DNA from: Saccoglossus kowalevskii
Lineage: Eukaryota; Hemichordata; Enteropneusta; Harrimaniidae
NCBI RefSeq assembly: GCF_000003605.2
Contig: NW_003116459.1
Coordinates: 8,334 to 53,398 of the forward strand
DNA: 45,065 nucleotides
Direction: 5' to 3'
The number at the start of each line of letters is the position of its first letter. Position 1 is the stretch's first letter. The translations under genes were made by a program, and so were the position numbers. The notes under the pieces were generated by a model. That model worked only from the letters and a program-made list of their open reading frames with translations. It was not told the DNA's origin and made no database searches. Below are positions 1 through 9,109 of this stretch, piece by piece.

Positions 1-176
1 GCTTTTTTTTGTGTGGTAGACATGACACCATGATTGAAACTGTAATTTAGTGAGGCCACCAATGCATCCCCAATTTTTTCCCAGAAAAATAAATAAAACT
101 CAGGAGGGTAGCCCGTCACTGCCAGGTGATTTATTTTTGGGGGATTTTGTTAATATTTGTCTAATTTACTTCACAG
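1..176 (+). other. Intron of TRPC gene A (3' part)
   Basis: Non-coding AT-rich sequence ending in a pyrimidine-rich tract and a consensus acceptor (cttcacag, AG at 175-176). The upstream exon, which should carry the S6 and TRP-box region, lies left of the window. I see no coding similarity here. Confidence 0.6.
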
Positions 177-218
177 AAAAAACAAAGCATATTCGCAAAG
201 AAAGAACAGGAATATAAG
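177..218 (+). CDS. TRPC gene A, penultimate coding exon (42-nt microexon)
   Basis: A 14-codon exon in phase 0, between a consensus acceptor (tcacag) and donor (gtaagc). It reads KKQSIFAKKEQEYK and joins in frame to the terminal exon at 596. The junction E-Q-E-Y-K/D-V-I-H-Q-L-V matches the conserved TRPC stretch in which a Tyr-containing segment runs into the calmodulin/IP3-receptor binding (CIRB) helix. Strong support comes from gene B, which has a microexon of the same length and phase at the same place (43161-43202), reading RKQSMLDIKSKEYQ. The exon is too short for ordinary ORF detection. It lies in the cytoplasmic C-terminal domain. The rest of gene A is outside the window, so its full length and pore type are unknown. 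Confidence 0.85.
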
Positions 219-595
219 GTAAGCTTTCGTATAATGTTCTCGATATCCCGATCTGCGCATGTCCGATTGCAGTACAAATGGTGTAAATACGTAGTCGTGC
301 ATGTGACATTGTACAATGAGTGGTACATATCACAATTCGATACAAGTGTTGATGTATATGTGTCACGCGGGGTAAAATATATACAAATAGCCATGAATCC
401 ATTGAAAAAGACAAGTTTCTGGTCAATTTGTTTACCATAATCGATGCGCGCTCGGGTTTCGTTTACGTTGTATTCACAGTTTTTTTTCTCTTATTTTTCC
501 TGACTTACGGCAAGGTGCATTTTTATGAGGGGCGCGCGATGACGAATGAAATGCATATTTATTTGGACGTGACATAACAATGGTATCTTTTGCAG
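219..595 (+). other. Last intron of TRPC gene A
   Basis: A 377-nt intron with donor gtaagc and acceptor ttttgcag, phase 0. I see no coding content. Short open frames in it are unsupported. Confidence 0.8.
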
Positions 596-1039
596 GATGT
601 GATACACCAGCTTGTACAGCGATATATATTTGACAAAAGACGTTCTGGAGAGGATGAAGAGGGCGGAGATCCTTTACTGATGCAACTGAAGGAGGATATA
701 TCCGGCTTTAAATACGACATGTTTGAAGCGCTGACTGACATGGATAGTAAAATGAGACAACTAAAGAGTCAGATTGACCAAAAGCAAGCCGAACCCGTGA
801 GACAGGACCCACCTCATATGATAGGTAGTGAAATGCTCCAAGCCATGCATGATGCTGTCGCTCCGAAACCCAAGTCGCCACAGCCGATAGGGCCGGAAAC
901 GTTCCAACACTGGGGTTCTATACATCTAATAGATGAAACTAGTGACATTTTAGAAGAAGAGGAGGAGGGTAATGAGGAATACGTCGACTCGGAGCAGGAA
1001 TCGTTAGTACATTCCATGTATTCAATCAAAATTGAATGA
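596..1039 (+). CDS. TRPC gene A, terminal coding exon (cytoplasmic C-terminus)
   Basis: Encodes 147 residues and a TGA stop. The exon opens with D-V-I-H-Q-L-V-Q-R-Y-I-F, the amphipathic TRPC C-terminal helix that binds calmodulin and IP3 receptor in studied family members. It continues with the family-typical coiled-coil start L-K-E-D-I-S-G-F-K-Y-D-M-F-E-A-L, which helps tetramer assembly. Then comes a Pro-rich linker (PKPKSPQP), a W-G-S-I-H-L-I-D-E motif also found in gene B, and a strongly acidic tail (E-rich run followed by a Tyr/Ser end). It does not end in an obvious PDZ ligand. The acceptor is tatcttttgcag with AG at 594-595. This is the end of a gene whose membrane domains lie off the left edge. 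It is certain as TRPC family; orthology to a named subfamily cannot be judged. Confidence 0.93.
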   Translation, partial: DVIHQLVQRYIFDKRRSGEDEEGGDPLLMQLKEDISGFKYDMFEALTDMDSKMRQLKSQIDQKQAEPVRQDPPHMIGSEMLQAMHDAVAPKPKSPQPIGPETFQHWGSIHLIDETSDILEEEEEGNEEYVDSEQESLVHSMYSIKIE

Positions 1040-2269
1040 TAATCTAATCAAATTGACGTGAATTAAGTTAATGGCGCGACATGCGCTACGCAGGAGCGAC
1101 GATGAATCTTGTGATTGTACCACGTGTTAACATTGTGTTAACCGGAAGTGTTGACAACATTACCGGAAGTGTCTACGTGTTGCAAGAGAATGATCTACAC
1201 TTACATATATATAATATGATAGTGACTATTTATCGCAATTTTAGTGTTTTGTCACTATGTGTCCATGGCAAGGTTATCGAGATCTGAACGATGCTGAACG
1301 CATTACATGACATCATTAACAACTTGAATGACAATTATGTCGGTTAATTTTTTTGTAATCAGTGGAATTATCAATTAGTTGCAAATACATGCCGTTGACT
1401 TGTAATTCCCCATGTGTACATACTAAATAGTTAAGCCATGCATATCGTGAATTGGTTGGTATATATAAATATGACTTTTAATACTAGTAAGTCAAGTCGC
1501 ATTTAATGCTCAATATAGTCGGATAAATTTGAACTACGGGAGTTTTTTTTTTTTTTTTTCTTTTGTGAATCATGGACTGTATAACAATGGGCCGCAAGCA
1601 ATTATTTTCGTACGCATTACTTGTTAGGCTTGCGATCCTTGGTGTTTAATATATATGACGAGCGCCACCTGCAGGCGAGTCAGAAGTACGATGTTCGACG
1701 CATACATTGATTCATTTGCATATCTAATTTTATATAGTGAATATGGTAATGCAATCTTGATACAGCTAGTTTAGTACCAGATTAGCTTCAATCTTAAGCC
1801 CTCTGTCGTCAGTGTAATCAACTTCGATCGTTTGATAGTCTTTTTTATAATACTGTTTTACAATGCGTATTGCAGTGGTCGTTATTAAGAATGTTTTTAT
1901 CTAAAAATACATTTTTCTGCCAAGTTATTTTAGTTAATTTTACTGCGTAAAAATCATCGAATGTAGAAGATTTGTGTATTGATACATCAAAGATAGTAAC
2001 AAATATGAGAAATTACTATTTGATTGCTTCCTCTATTTTTCCTTGTTCCCATAACACCGAGCAGTCCATAGAACAGTCTAAAAGTGAAATTACATACTGC
2101 ACTAAAAATAAATCAGCATAAACACATTTCGAAACACAACAAAGCTAACAAGCACGAGAGGGGAGGGGGTGCTAACTCGTCTCTGACCAGAGCCTATAGC
2201 TACAGTTGGTGAAAAAGAAACACATTATGACATAACATGTACGTTCTATTTCTGAACCAAGGATTGTAA
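1040..2269 (+). other. 3' flank of gene A and spacer
   Basis: Contains the presumed 3' UTR of gene A. No AATAAA is seen close to the stop; the first clear one is in aaaataaatc near 2107. A poly-T run lies near 1543-1560. Small open frames (for example 1081-1287) show no recognisable protein features. No other gene is supported. Confidence 0.5.
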
Positions 2270-4874
2270 TGATGTAATCCAATTGTTCTGCTGTAATTCC
2301 ATTATATTGTTATAATCCCGCTGTACTGATGTAATCCCGTTATACTTTTTTAATCTCTTTAAACTGACGTAATCCCACTGTACTGCTATAATCCCATTGT
2401 ACTGCTGTAATCCCATTACACTTGTGTAATCCCGTTATTTTGCTGTAATTCCATTGCATTTATGTAATCCCGCTATACTGCTGTAATCCCGTTGTACTCC
2501 TGTAATCCGGCTGTACTGGTGTAATTCCGTTATACTGTTATAATCCCGCTGTACTGATGGAATCCCGTTATACTTCTTTAATCCCTTTATACTGATGTAA
2601 TCCCGTTGTACTGCTATAATCCTATTGCACTGATGTAATCCCGCTATACTGCTGTAATCCGGTTGTACGGCTGTAATCCGGCTGTACTGGTGTAATTCCG
2701 TTATACTATTGTAATTCCGTTATACTGCTGTAATCCCATTGGACTGGTGTAATCCCGTTGTAATGCTGTAATCCAATTGCACTGCTGTAGTCCAATTGCA
2801 CTGGTGTAATCCAGCTATACTGCTGTAATTCCATCGCACTGCTGTAATCCCGCTATACTGCTGTAATCCCGTTGTACTCCGGTAACCCCGCTGTACTGGT
2901 GTAATCCCGCTGTACTGGTGTAATTCCGCTGTACTCCTGTAATCTCGTTATACTGCTGTAATCCAATTGCACTGGTGTAATCCCGTTGTAGTGCTGTAAT
3001 CCAATTGTTCTGATGTAACCTCGTTATATTGCTGTAATCCCGTTGTACTCCTGTACTCCCGCTGTACTGCTGTAATTCCATTGAACTGCTGTAATCCCAT
3101 TAAACTGGTGTAATCCCGTTATACTGCCGTAATCCCGTTGTACTGTTGTGATCCCATTGCACTGCTGTAATCCGTTATACTGCTGTAATCCCATTGCACT
3201 GATGTAATCCCGTTATACTGCTGTAATCCCGTTATACTGCTGTAATCCCATTGCACTGCTGTAATCCCATTATACTGCTGTAATCCAATTCTACTGCTGT
3301 AATCCAATTGAACTGGTGTAATCCCGTTATACTGCTGTAATCTCATTGCACTGCAGTAATCCCATTGCACTGCTGTAATCTCGTTATACTGATGTAATCC
3401 CGTTGCACTGCTGTAATCCAATTGCACTGGTGTAATCCCGTTATACTGCTGTAATCTCATTGCACTGCAGTAATCCCATTGCACTGGTGTAATCCCGTTA
3501 TACTGCTGTAATCTCATTGCACTGCAGTAATCCCATTGCACTGCTGTAATCTCGTTATACTGATGTAATCCCGTTGCACTGCTGTAATCCAATTGCACTG
3601 TTGTAATCCAATTGCACCGCCTTAATCCTGTTTTACTGCTGTAATCCCGTTATACTGCTGTAATCCCATTGCACTGTTGTAATCCAATTGCACCGCCTTA
3701 ATCCTGTTTTACTGCTGTAATCCCGTTATACTGCTGTAATCCAATTGCACTAGTGTAATCCCGTTGTGCTGCTGTAATCCCATTGCACTGCTGTAATCCA
3801 ATTTCACTGGTGTAATCCCGTTGTACTGCTGTAATCCCATTCCAGTGCTGTAATCCAATTGCACTGGTGTAATCCCATTGTAGTGCTTTAATCCTATTGC
3901 ACTGATGTAATCCAATTGCACTGGTGTAATCCCGTTGTAGTGCTGTAATCCAATTGCACTGGTGTAATCCCGTTGTAGTGCTGTAATCCAATTGCACTGG
4001 TGTAATCCCGTTGTAGTGCTGTAATCCCATTGCACTGCTGTCATCCAATTGCACTGGTGTAATCCGGTTGTAGTGCTGTAATCCAATTGCACTGGTGTAA
4101 TCCCGTTGTAGTCATGTAATCCCATTGCACTGCTGTAATCCAATTGCACTGGTGTAATCCCGTTGTAGTGCTGTAATCCAATTGTTCACTTGTAATCCCG
4201 TTATAGTGTTATACTCCCGCTGTTCTGCTGTAATCCCATTGCACTGCTGTAATCCAATTGCACTGGTGTAATCCCGTTGTACTGCTGTAATCCCATTGCA
4301 CTGCTGTAATCCAATTGTACTGATGTAATCCCGTTTTACTGCCGTAATCCCATTGCACTGCTGTAATCCCATTGCACTGCTGTAATCTTATTGCACAGCT
4401 GTAATCCCGTTGTACTGCTGTAATCCCATTGCACTGCTGTAATCTCATTGCACTGGCGTAAACCCGTTATACTGCTGTAATCCCATTGCACTGCTGTAAT
4501 CCCGTTGTACTTCTGTAATCCCATTGCACTGGTGTAATTTCGTTACACTGCTGTAATCCCATTGCACTGCTGTAATCCAATTGTTCTCCTGTAATCCCGC
4601 TATACTGTTATACTCCCGCTGTTCTGATGTAATCCCATTGCACTGCTGTAATCCAATTGCACTGGTGTAATCCCGTTGTACTGCTGTAATCCCATTGCAC
4701 TGCTGTAATCCAATTGCACTGATGTAATCCCATTGCACTGCTGTAATCCCCTTGTACTGCTGTAATCCCATCGCACTACTGTAATCCCATTGCACTGGTG
4801 TAATCGCGTTATACTGCTGTAATCCCATTGCACTGCTGTAATCCCGTTATACTGCTGTAATCCCATTGCACTGC

Positions 4875-5406
4875 TGTAGTCATATTGCACTGGTGTAATC
4901 CCATTGCAGTGCTGTAATCCTATTGCACTGGTGTTATCCTGTTATACTGCTGTAATCCCATTGCACTGATGTTATCCCATTGCACTGGTGTTATCCTGTT
5001 ATACTGCTGTAATCCCATTGCACTGCTGTAGTCCTATTGCACTGGTGTAATCCTGTTGTACTGATGTAATCCCATTGCGGTGCTGTAATCCTATTGCACT
5101 GGTGTTATCCTGTTATACTGCTGTAATCCCATTGCACTGCTGTAGTCATATTGCACTGGTGTAATCCCATTGCAGTGCTGTAATCCTATTGCACTGGTGT
5201 TATCCTGTTATACTGCTGTAATCCCATTGCACTGATGTTATCCCATTGCACTGGTGTTATCCTGTTATACTGCTGTAATCCCATTGCACTGCTGTAGTCC
5301 TATTGCACTGGTGTAATCCTGTTGTACTGATGTAATCCCATTGCGGTGCTGTAATCCTATTGCACTGGTGTTATCCTGTTATACTGCTGTAATCCCATTG
5401 CACTGC
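4875..5406. repeat. Higher-order repeat in the minisatellite, 266 bp
   Basis: Rare variants recur exactly 266 bp apart. The variant tgtagtcatattgcac occurs at 4875 and 5141, and cattgcggtgctg has its ttgcgg at 5075 and 5341. 266 bp equals 14 units of 19 bp, so a 14-unit block was duplicated in tandem. Confidence 0.85.
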
Positions 5407-5780
5407 TGTTATCCCATTGCACTGGTGAAATCCAGTTATACTGCTGTAATTTCGTTGTACTGATGTAGTCCCGTTATACTGCTGTAAGCCCGTTGTACTG
5501 ATGTAATGCTTTTGTACTGATGTATTCCCGTTGTACTCTTGTAATCCAATTGTACTGATGTTATCCCATTATACTGCTGCTATCCCGTTATACTGATGTA
5601 ATCTCGTTATACTGCTGTAATCCCGTTATACTGCTGTAATCCTGTTGTACTGTTGTAATCCCATTGTACTGATGTAATCCCGTTGTACTGCTGTAATCCC
5701 ATTGCACTGGTGTAATCCTGTTGTACTGATGTAATCCTGTTGTACTGTTTGCAATCCCATTGCACTGCTGTAATCCCATT

Positions 5781-6990
5781 GCACTGGTTTAATCCCGTTA
5801 TACTACTGTAATCCCATTGCACTGCTGTAATCCCATTGCACTGCTGTAATCCCGTTATACTGCTGTAATCCCATTGCACTGCTGTAGTCCTATTGCACTG
5901 GTGTAATCCTGTTGTACTGGTGTAATCCCATTGCAGTGCTGTAACCCATTGCACTGGTGTTATCCTGTTATACTGCTGTAATCCCATTGCACTGCTGTTA
6001 TCCCATTGCACTGGTGAAATCCCGTTATACTGCTGTAATCCCGTTGTACTGCTGCAATCCTGTTGTACTGGTGTGATCCCGCTGTGCTGTTGTAATCCCA
6101 TTGTACTGCTGTAATCCCATTGCACTGGTGTAATCCTGTTGTACTGGTGTGATCCCATTGCAGTGCTGTAATCCTGTTGTACTGGTGTGATCCCATTGCA
6201 GTGCTGTATTCCCATTGCACTGCTGTAATTCCATTGCACTGGTGAAATCCCGTTATACTGCTGTAATCCCATTGTACTGATGTAATCCTGTTGTACTGAT
6301 CTAATCCCGTTGTACTGTTGTAATCCCATTGTACTGATGTAATCCCGTTATATTGCTGTAATCCCGTTATACTGCTGTAATCCCGTTGTACTGATGTATT
6401 CCCGTTGTACTGTTGTAATCCCATTGTACTGATGTAATCCCGTTGAACTGCTGTAATCCCATTGCACTGGTGTAATCCTGTTGTACTGGTGTAATCCTGT
6501 TGTACTGTTGTAATCCCATTGCACTGCTGTAATCCCATTGCACTGCTGTAATCCCGTTATACTGTTGTAATCCCATTGCACTGCTGTAATCCCGTTATAC
6601 TGCTGTAATCCCATTGCACTGCTGTAGTGCTATTGCACTGGTGTAATCCTGTTGTACTGGTGTAATCCCATTGCAGTGCTGTAATCCCATTGCACTGGTG
6701 TTATCCTGCTATACTGCTGTAATCCCATTGCACTGCTGTTATCCCATTGCACTGGTGAAATCCCGTTATACTGCTGTAATCCCGTTGTACTGCTGTAATC
6801 CTGTTGTATTGGTGTGATCCCGTTGTGCTGTTGTAATCCCATTGCACTGGTGTAATCCTGTTGTACTGGTGTGATCCCATTGCAGTGCTGTAATCCCATT
6901 GCACTGGTGTAATCCCATTGAACTGCTGTAATCCCATTGCGCTGGTGTTATCCTGTTATACTGCTGTAATCCCATTGTACTGATGTAATC
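5781..6990. repeat. Larger higher-order duplication in the minisatellite, about 740 bp
   Basis: The segment from about 5850 recurs about 740 bp downstream. The variant gctgtagt at 5881 matches 6621, and ctggtgaaatcccgttatac at 6011 matches 6752. The offset changes from 740 to 741 because the first copy lost one base (gtaacccat near 5941). 741 is 39 units of 19 bp. The outer boundaries are approximate. Confidence 0.75.
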
Positions 6991-7616
6991 CTGTTGTACT
7001 GATCTAATCCCGTTGTACTGTTGTAATCCCATTGTACTGATGTAATCCCGTTATACTGCTGTAGTCCCGTTATACTGCTGTAATTCCGTTGTACTGATGT
7101 AATCCCGTTGAACTGCTGTACTCCCATTGCACTGGTGTAATCATGTTGTACTGCTGTAATCCAATTGCACTACTGTAAACCGGTTGTACTGATTCAATCC
7201 CGTTGTAATGGTGTAATCCAAATGCGCTGCTGTAATCCAATTTCACTGCGTTAATCCCGCTGGTTTTTGTGCGAGGTCGAGATAGAATTCTGTTGTTATT
7301 ATTGCCAACAATATAATATTTTATTTGTTTTAACTTGACACTCCCTCTAAATCTCGCTCTATCTCTCTCTGAACTTGTTTCGTATTTCAAGTTAATTTTT
7401 ATATACTAAATAAATAACATGATTTTGCAACATAACCTAATATAGGACTTTGTTGCTAAAGGTCGTTCTTTCAGAAGTATCAGAGATTTTATGATCTGAT
7501 GCAAACTTTATATTTACAATAATGATGTATTATTAAAATAGATCAAATCTCAGGTTATAGTATAAAATTGCATATTAATTAGTGATTGCTCAAATAATTG
7601 ATTATTTGATAATTCC

Positions 7617-8010
7617 GCACATGTGCCACGATTATGATTCTACGCATGTGCCACGATTATGATTCTGCGCATGTGCCACGATTATGATTCTGCGCATGTG
7701 CCACAATTATGATTCTGCGCATGTGCCACGATTATGATTCTGCGCATGTGCCACGATTATGATTCTGTGCATGTGCCACGATTATGATTCTGTGCATGTG
7801 CTACGATTATGATTCTGCGCATGTGCCACGATTATGATTCTGGGCATGTGCCACGATTATGATTCTGCGCATGTGCCACGATTATGATTCTGCGCATGTG
7901 CCACGATTATGATTCTGCATATGTGCCACGATTATGATTCTGCACATGTGCCACGATTATGATTCTGCGCAGGTGCCACGATTATGATTCTGCACATGTG
8001 ACATGATAAT
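7617..8010. repeat. Tandem array, 25-bp unit, about 15-16 copies
   Basis: Unit gattatgattctgcgcatgtgccac (25 bp), nearly homogeneous. Variation is mainly at the TGCGCA core (tgtgca, tgcaca, tgcata, tgggca), most of it in keeping with CpG decay. The last copies diverge near 7995-8015. It is unrelated in sequence to the 19-bp array 350 bp upstream. Confidence 0.95.
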
Positions 8011-8934
8011 GTATCTGTGCGTGTACTGCGCCAGTCATTTTTGTTTTTGCACATTATTCTCATTGTCATAAACTCCAGTGCTTCAGTAATAATTATGAAC
8101 ATTTTCCATGAAATCAGTGGTTATTGTAATGTTGTTTTCGCAAAGTGACATATTGCGACAATTTTCTTTTTATCTTGAATAATTTAATGTAATGTATGAA
8201 AAACTGAAAAGACGAATAAACATTGAAGGAACATGAACATTATTGTTATTGTGTTTTGAGAACTAATTCAGCAATCTTACACTAAACTTTATGTTCTTAA
8301 ATGACGATGACATGAATGTGCAGCAATCTACGCTAGCTACGTGTCTTGTGATATAATCAGGGTGCAGCAATCTTACCTTAAATGTATATTCCTGAAAGAC
8401 GATAACACCAGAGGATTCAATTTGGAAGATACACATAAGTTAGCCGCATTGTACTGTACAACGTGTCTTTTTTGAATACATATCTCTTTAGCGAATTCAG
8501 CGAAGATTTCGCAAACATCTAATTATATATTCAAAATGGTCGTCACTCACTGATTAGTTCTATCACACTTTGCACACGTTAAGAAAACTCAAGAAAACAT
8601 GGTTCCACTGTTACTGTACTGCATAATTGTTAATGAAACAAACATGATTTTCACACATATTTATCATTCATCTGATAGCGAAATATATGTACAAAAATTG
8701 TTTAATCACTCTTATTATTTTGAGCAAGAGGGGAAGGCCGATCATGTCAATTTTAAAAATGCGTATCTCGACAAAAATAAAAATGTCAATTTATCTGTAT
8801 CATTTGGTGCTGCTGTTTAACAAGAATTAGCTAGTTGTGAAATCTTCTATTCTGTTTCGATTGCACGTGGTTCAGTCAAAGCAGTATTATTTGCTGGTGA
8901 CGAAACTCTTTGGGAACATGGTGGGAATTTTGCT
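8011..8934. other. Intergenic spacer, no gene seen
   Basis: AT-rich sequence between two 25-bp arrays. It holds a 73-codon open frame at 8599-8820 with no recognisable motif, splice context or homologue, which I do not call as a gene. Confidence 0.4.
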
Positions 8935-9109
8935 TATAGGGTACTGCCCTATTGAAACCTATAGGGTACTGCCCTATTGAAACATATAGGGTACTGCCCT
9001 ATTGAAACCTATAGGGTACTGCCCTATTGAAACCTATAGGGTACTGCCCTATTGAAACCTATAGGGTACTGCCCTATAGAAACCTATAGGGTACTGCCCT
9101 ATTGAAACA
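8935..9109. repeat. Exact 7 x 25-bp tandem array of hairpin units
   Basis: Seven consecutive 25-bp units (175 bp in all), consensus tatagggtactgccctattgaaacc. Each unit contains the inverted repeat ATAGGG-TACTG-CCCTAT, so each transcript or single strand could form a 6-bp stem with a 5-nt loop. Copies begin at 8935, 8960, 8985, 9010, 9035, 9060 and 9085. They differ by one or two bases, for example CTATAG for CTATTG in copy 6. Confidence 0.96.

Larger units (their letters stand above)
2270..7258. repeat. 5-kb minisatellite, 19-bp unit
   Basis: Tandem array of a 19-bp unit, consensus actgctgtaatcccattgc, about 260 copies. Units fall mainly into two linked types. One carries CCATTGCAC and the other CCGTTATAC, with CCGTTGTAC intermediates, and the two are interspersed. 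Because 19 is not a multiple of 3 and the reverse-complement unit has no stop in any frame, all three minus-strand frames read as long 19-residue-period ORFs (for example G-L-Q-Q-Y-N-G-I-T repeats). The plus strand is closed by the TAA in each unit. This is non-coding satellite DNA between two TRPC genes. Confidence 0.97.

Noticed and set aside
814-1029. Minus-strand open frame over the terminal exon of gene A
   Set aside because: Antisense shadow of the real exon.
2815-7032. Many long minus-strand open frames with repeating G-L-Q-Q-Y-N-G-I-T-like peptides
   Set aside because: They follow automatically from a stop-free 19-bp repeat read in three frames. They overlap each other in different frames and have no gene context.
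7070-7390. Minus-strand 106-codon open frame at the edge of the minisatellite
   Set aside because: Most of it is repeat. The rest shows no motif.
8599-8820. 73-codon + strand open frame
   Set aside because: No recognisable motif, splice signals or neighbours. Such lengths occur by chance in this amount of sequence.
8935-9109. CRISPR-like array
   Set aside because: Whole 25-bp units repeat with no variable spacers, and the surrounding genome is animal.
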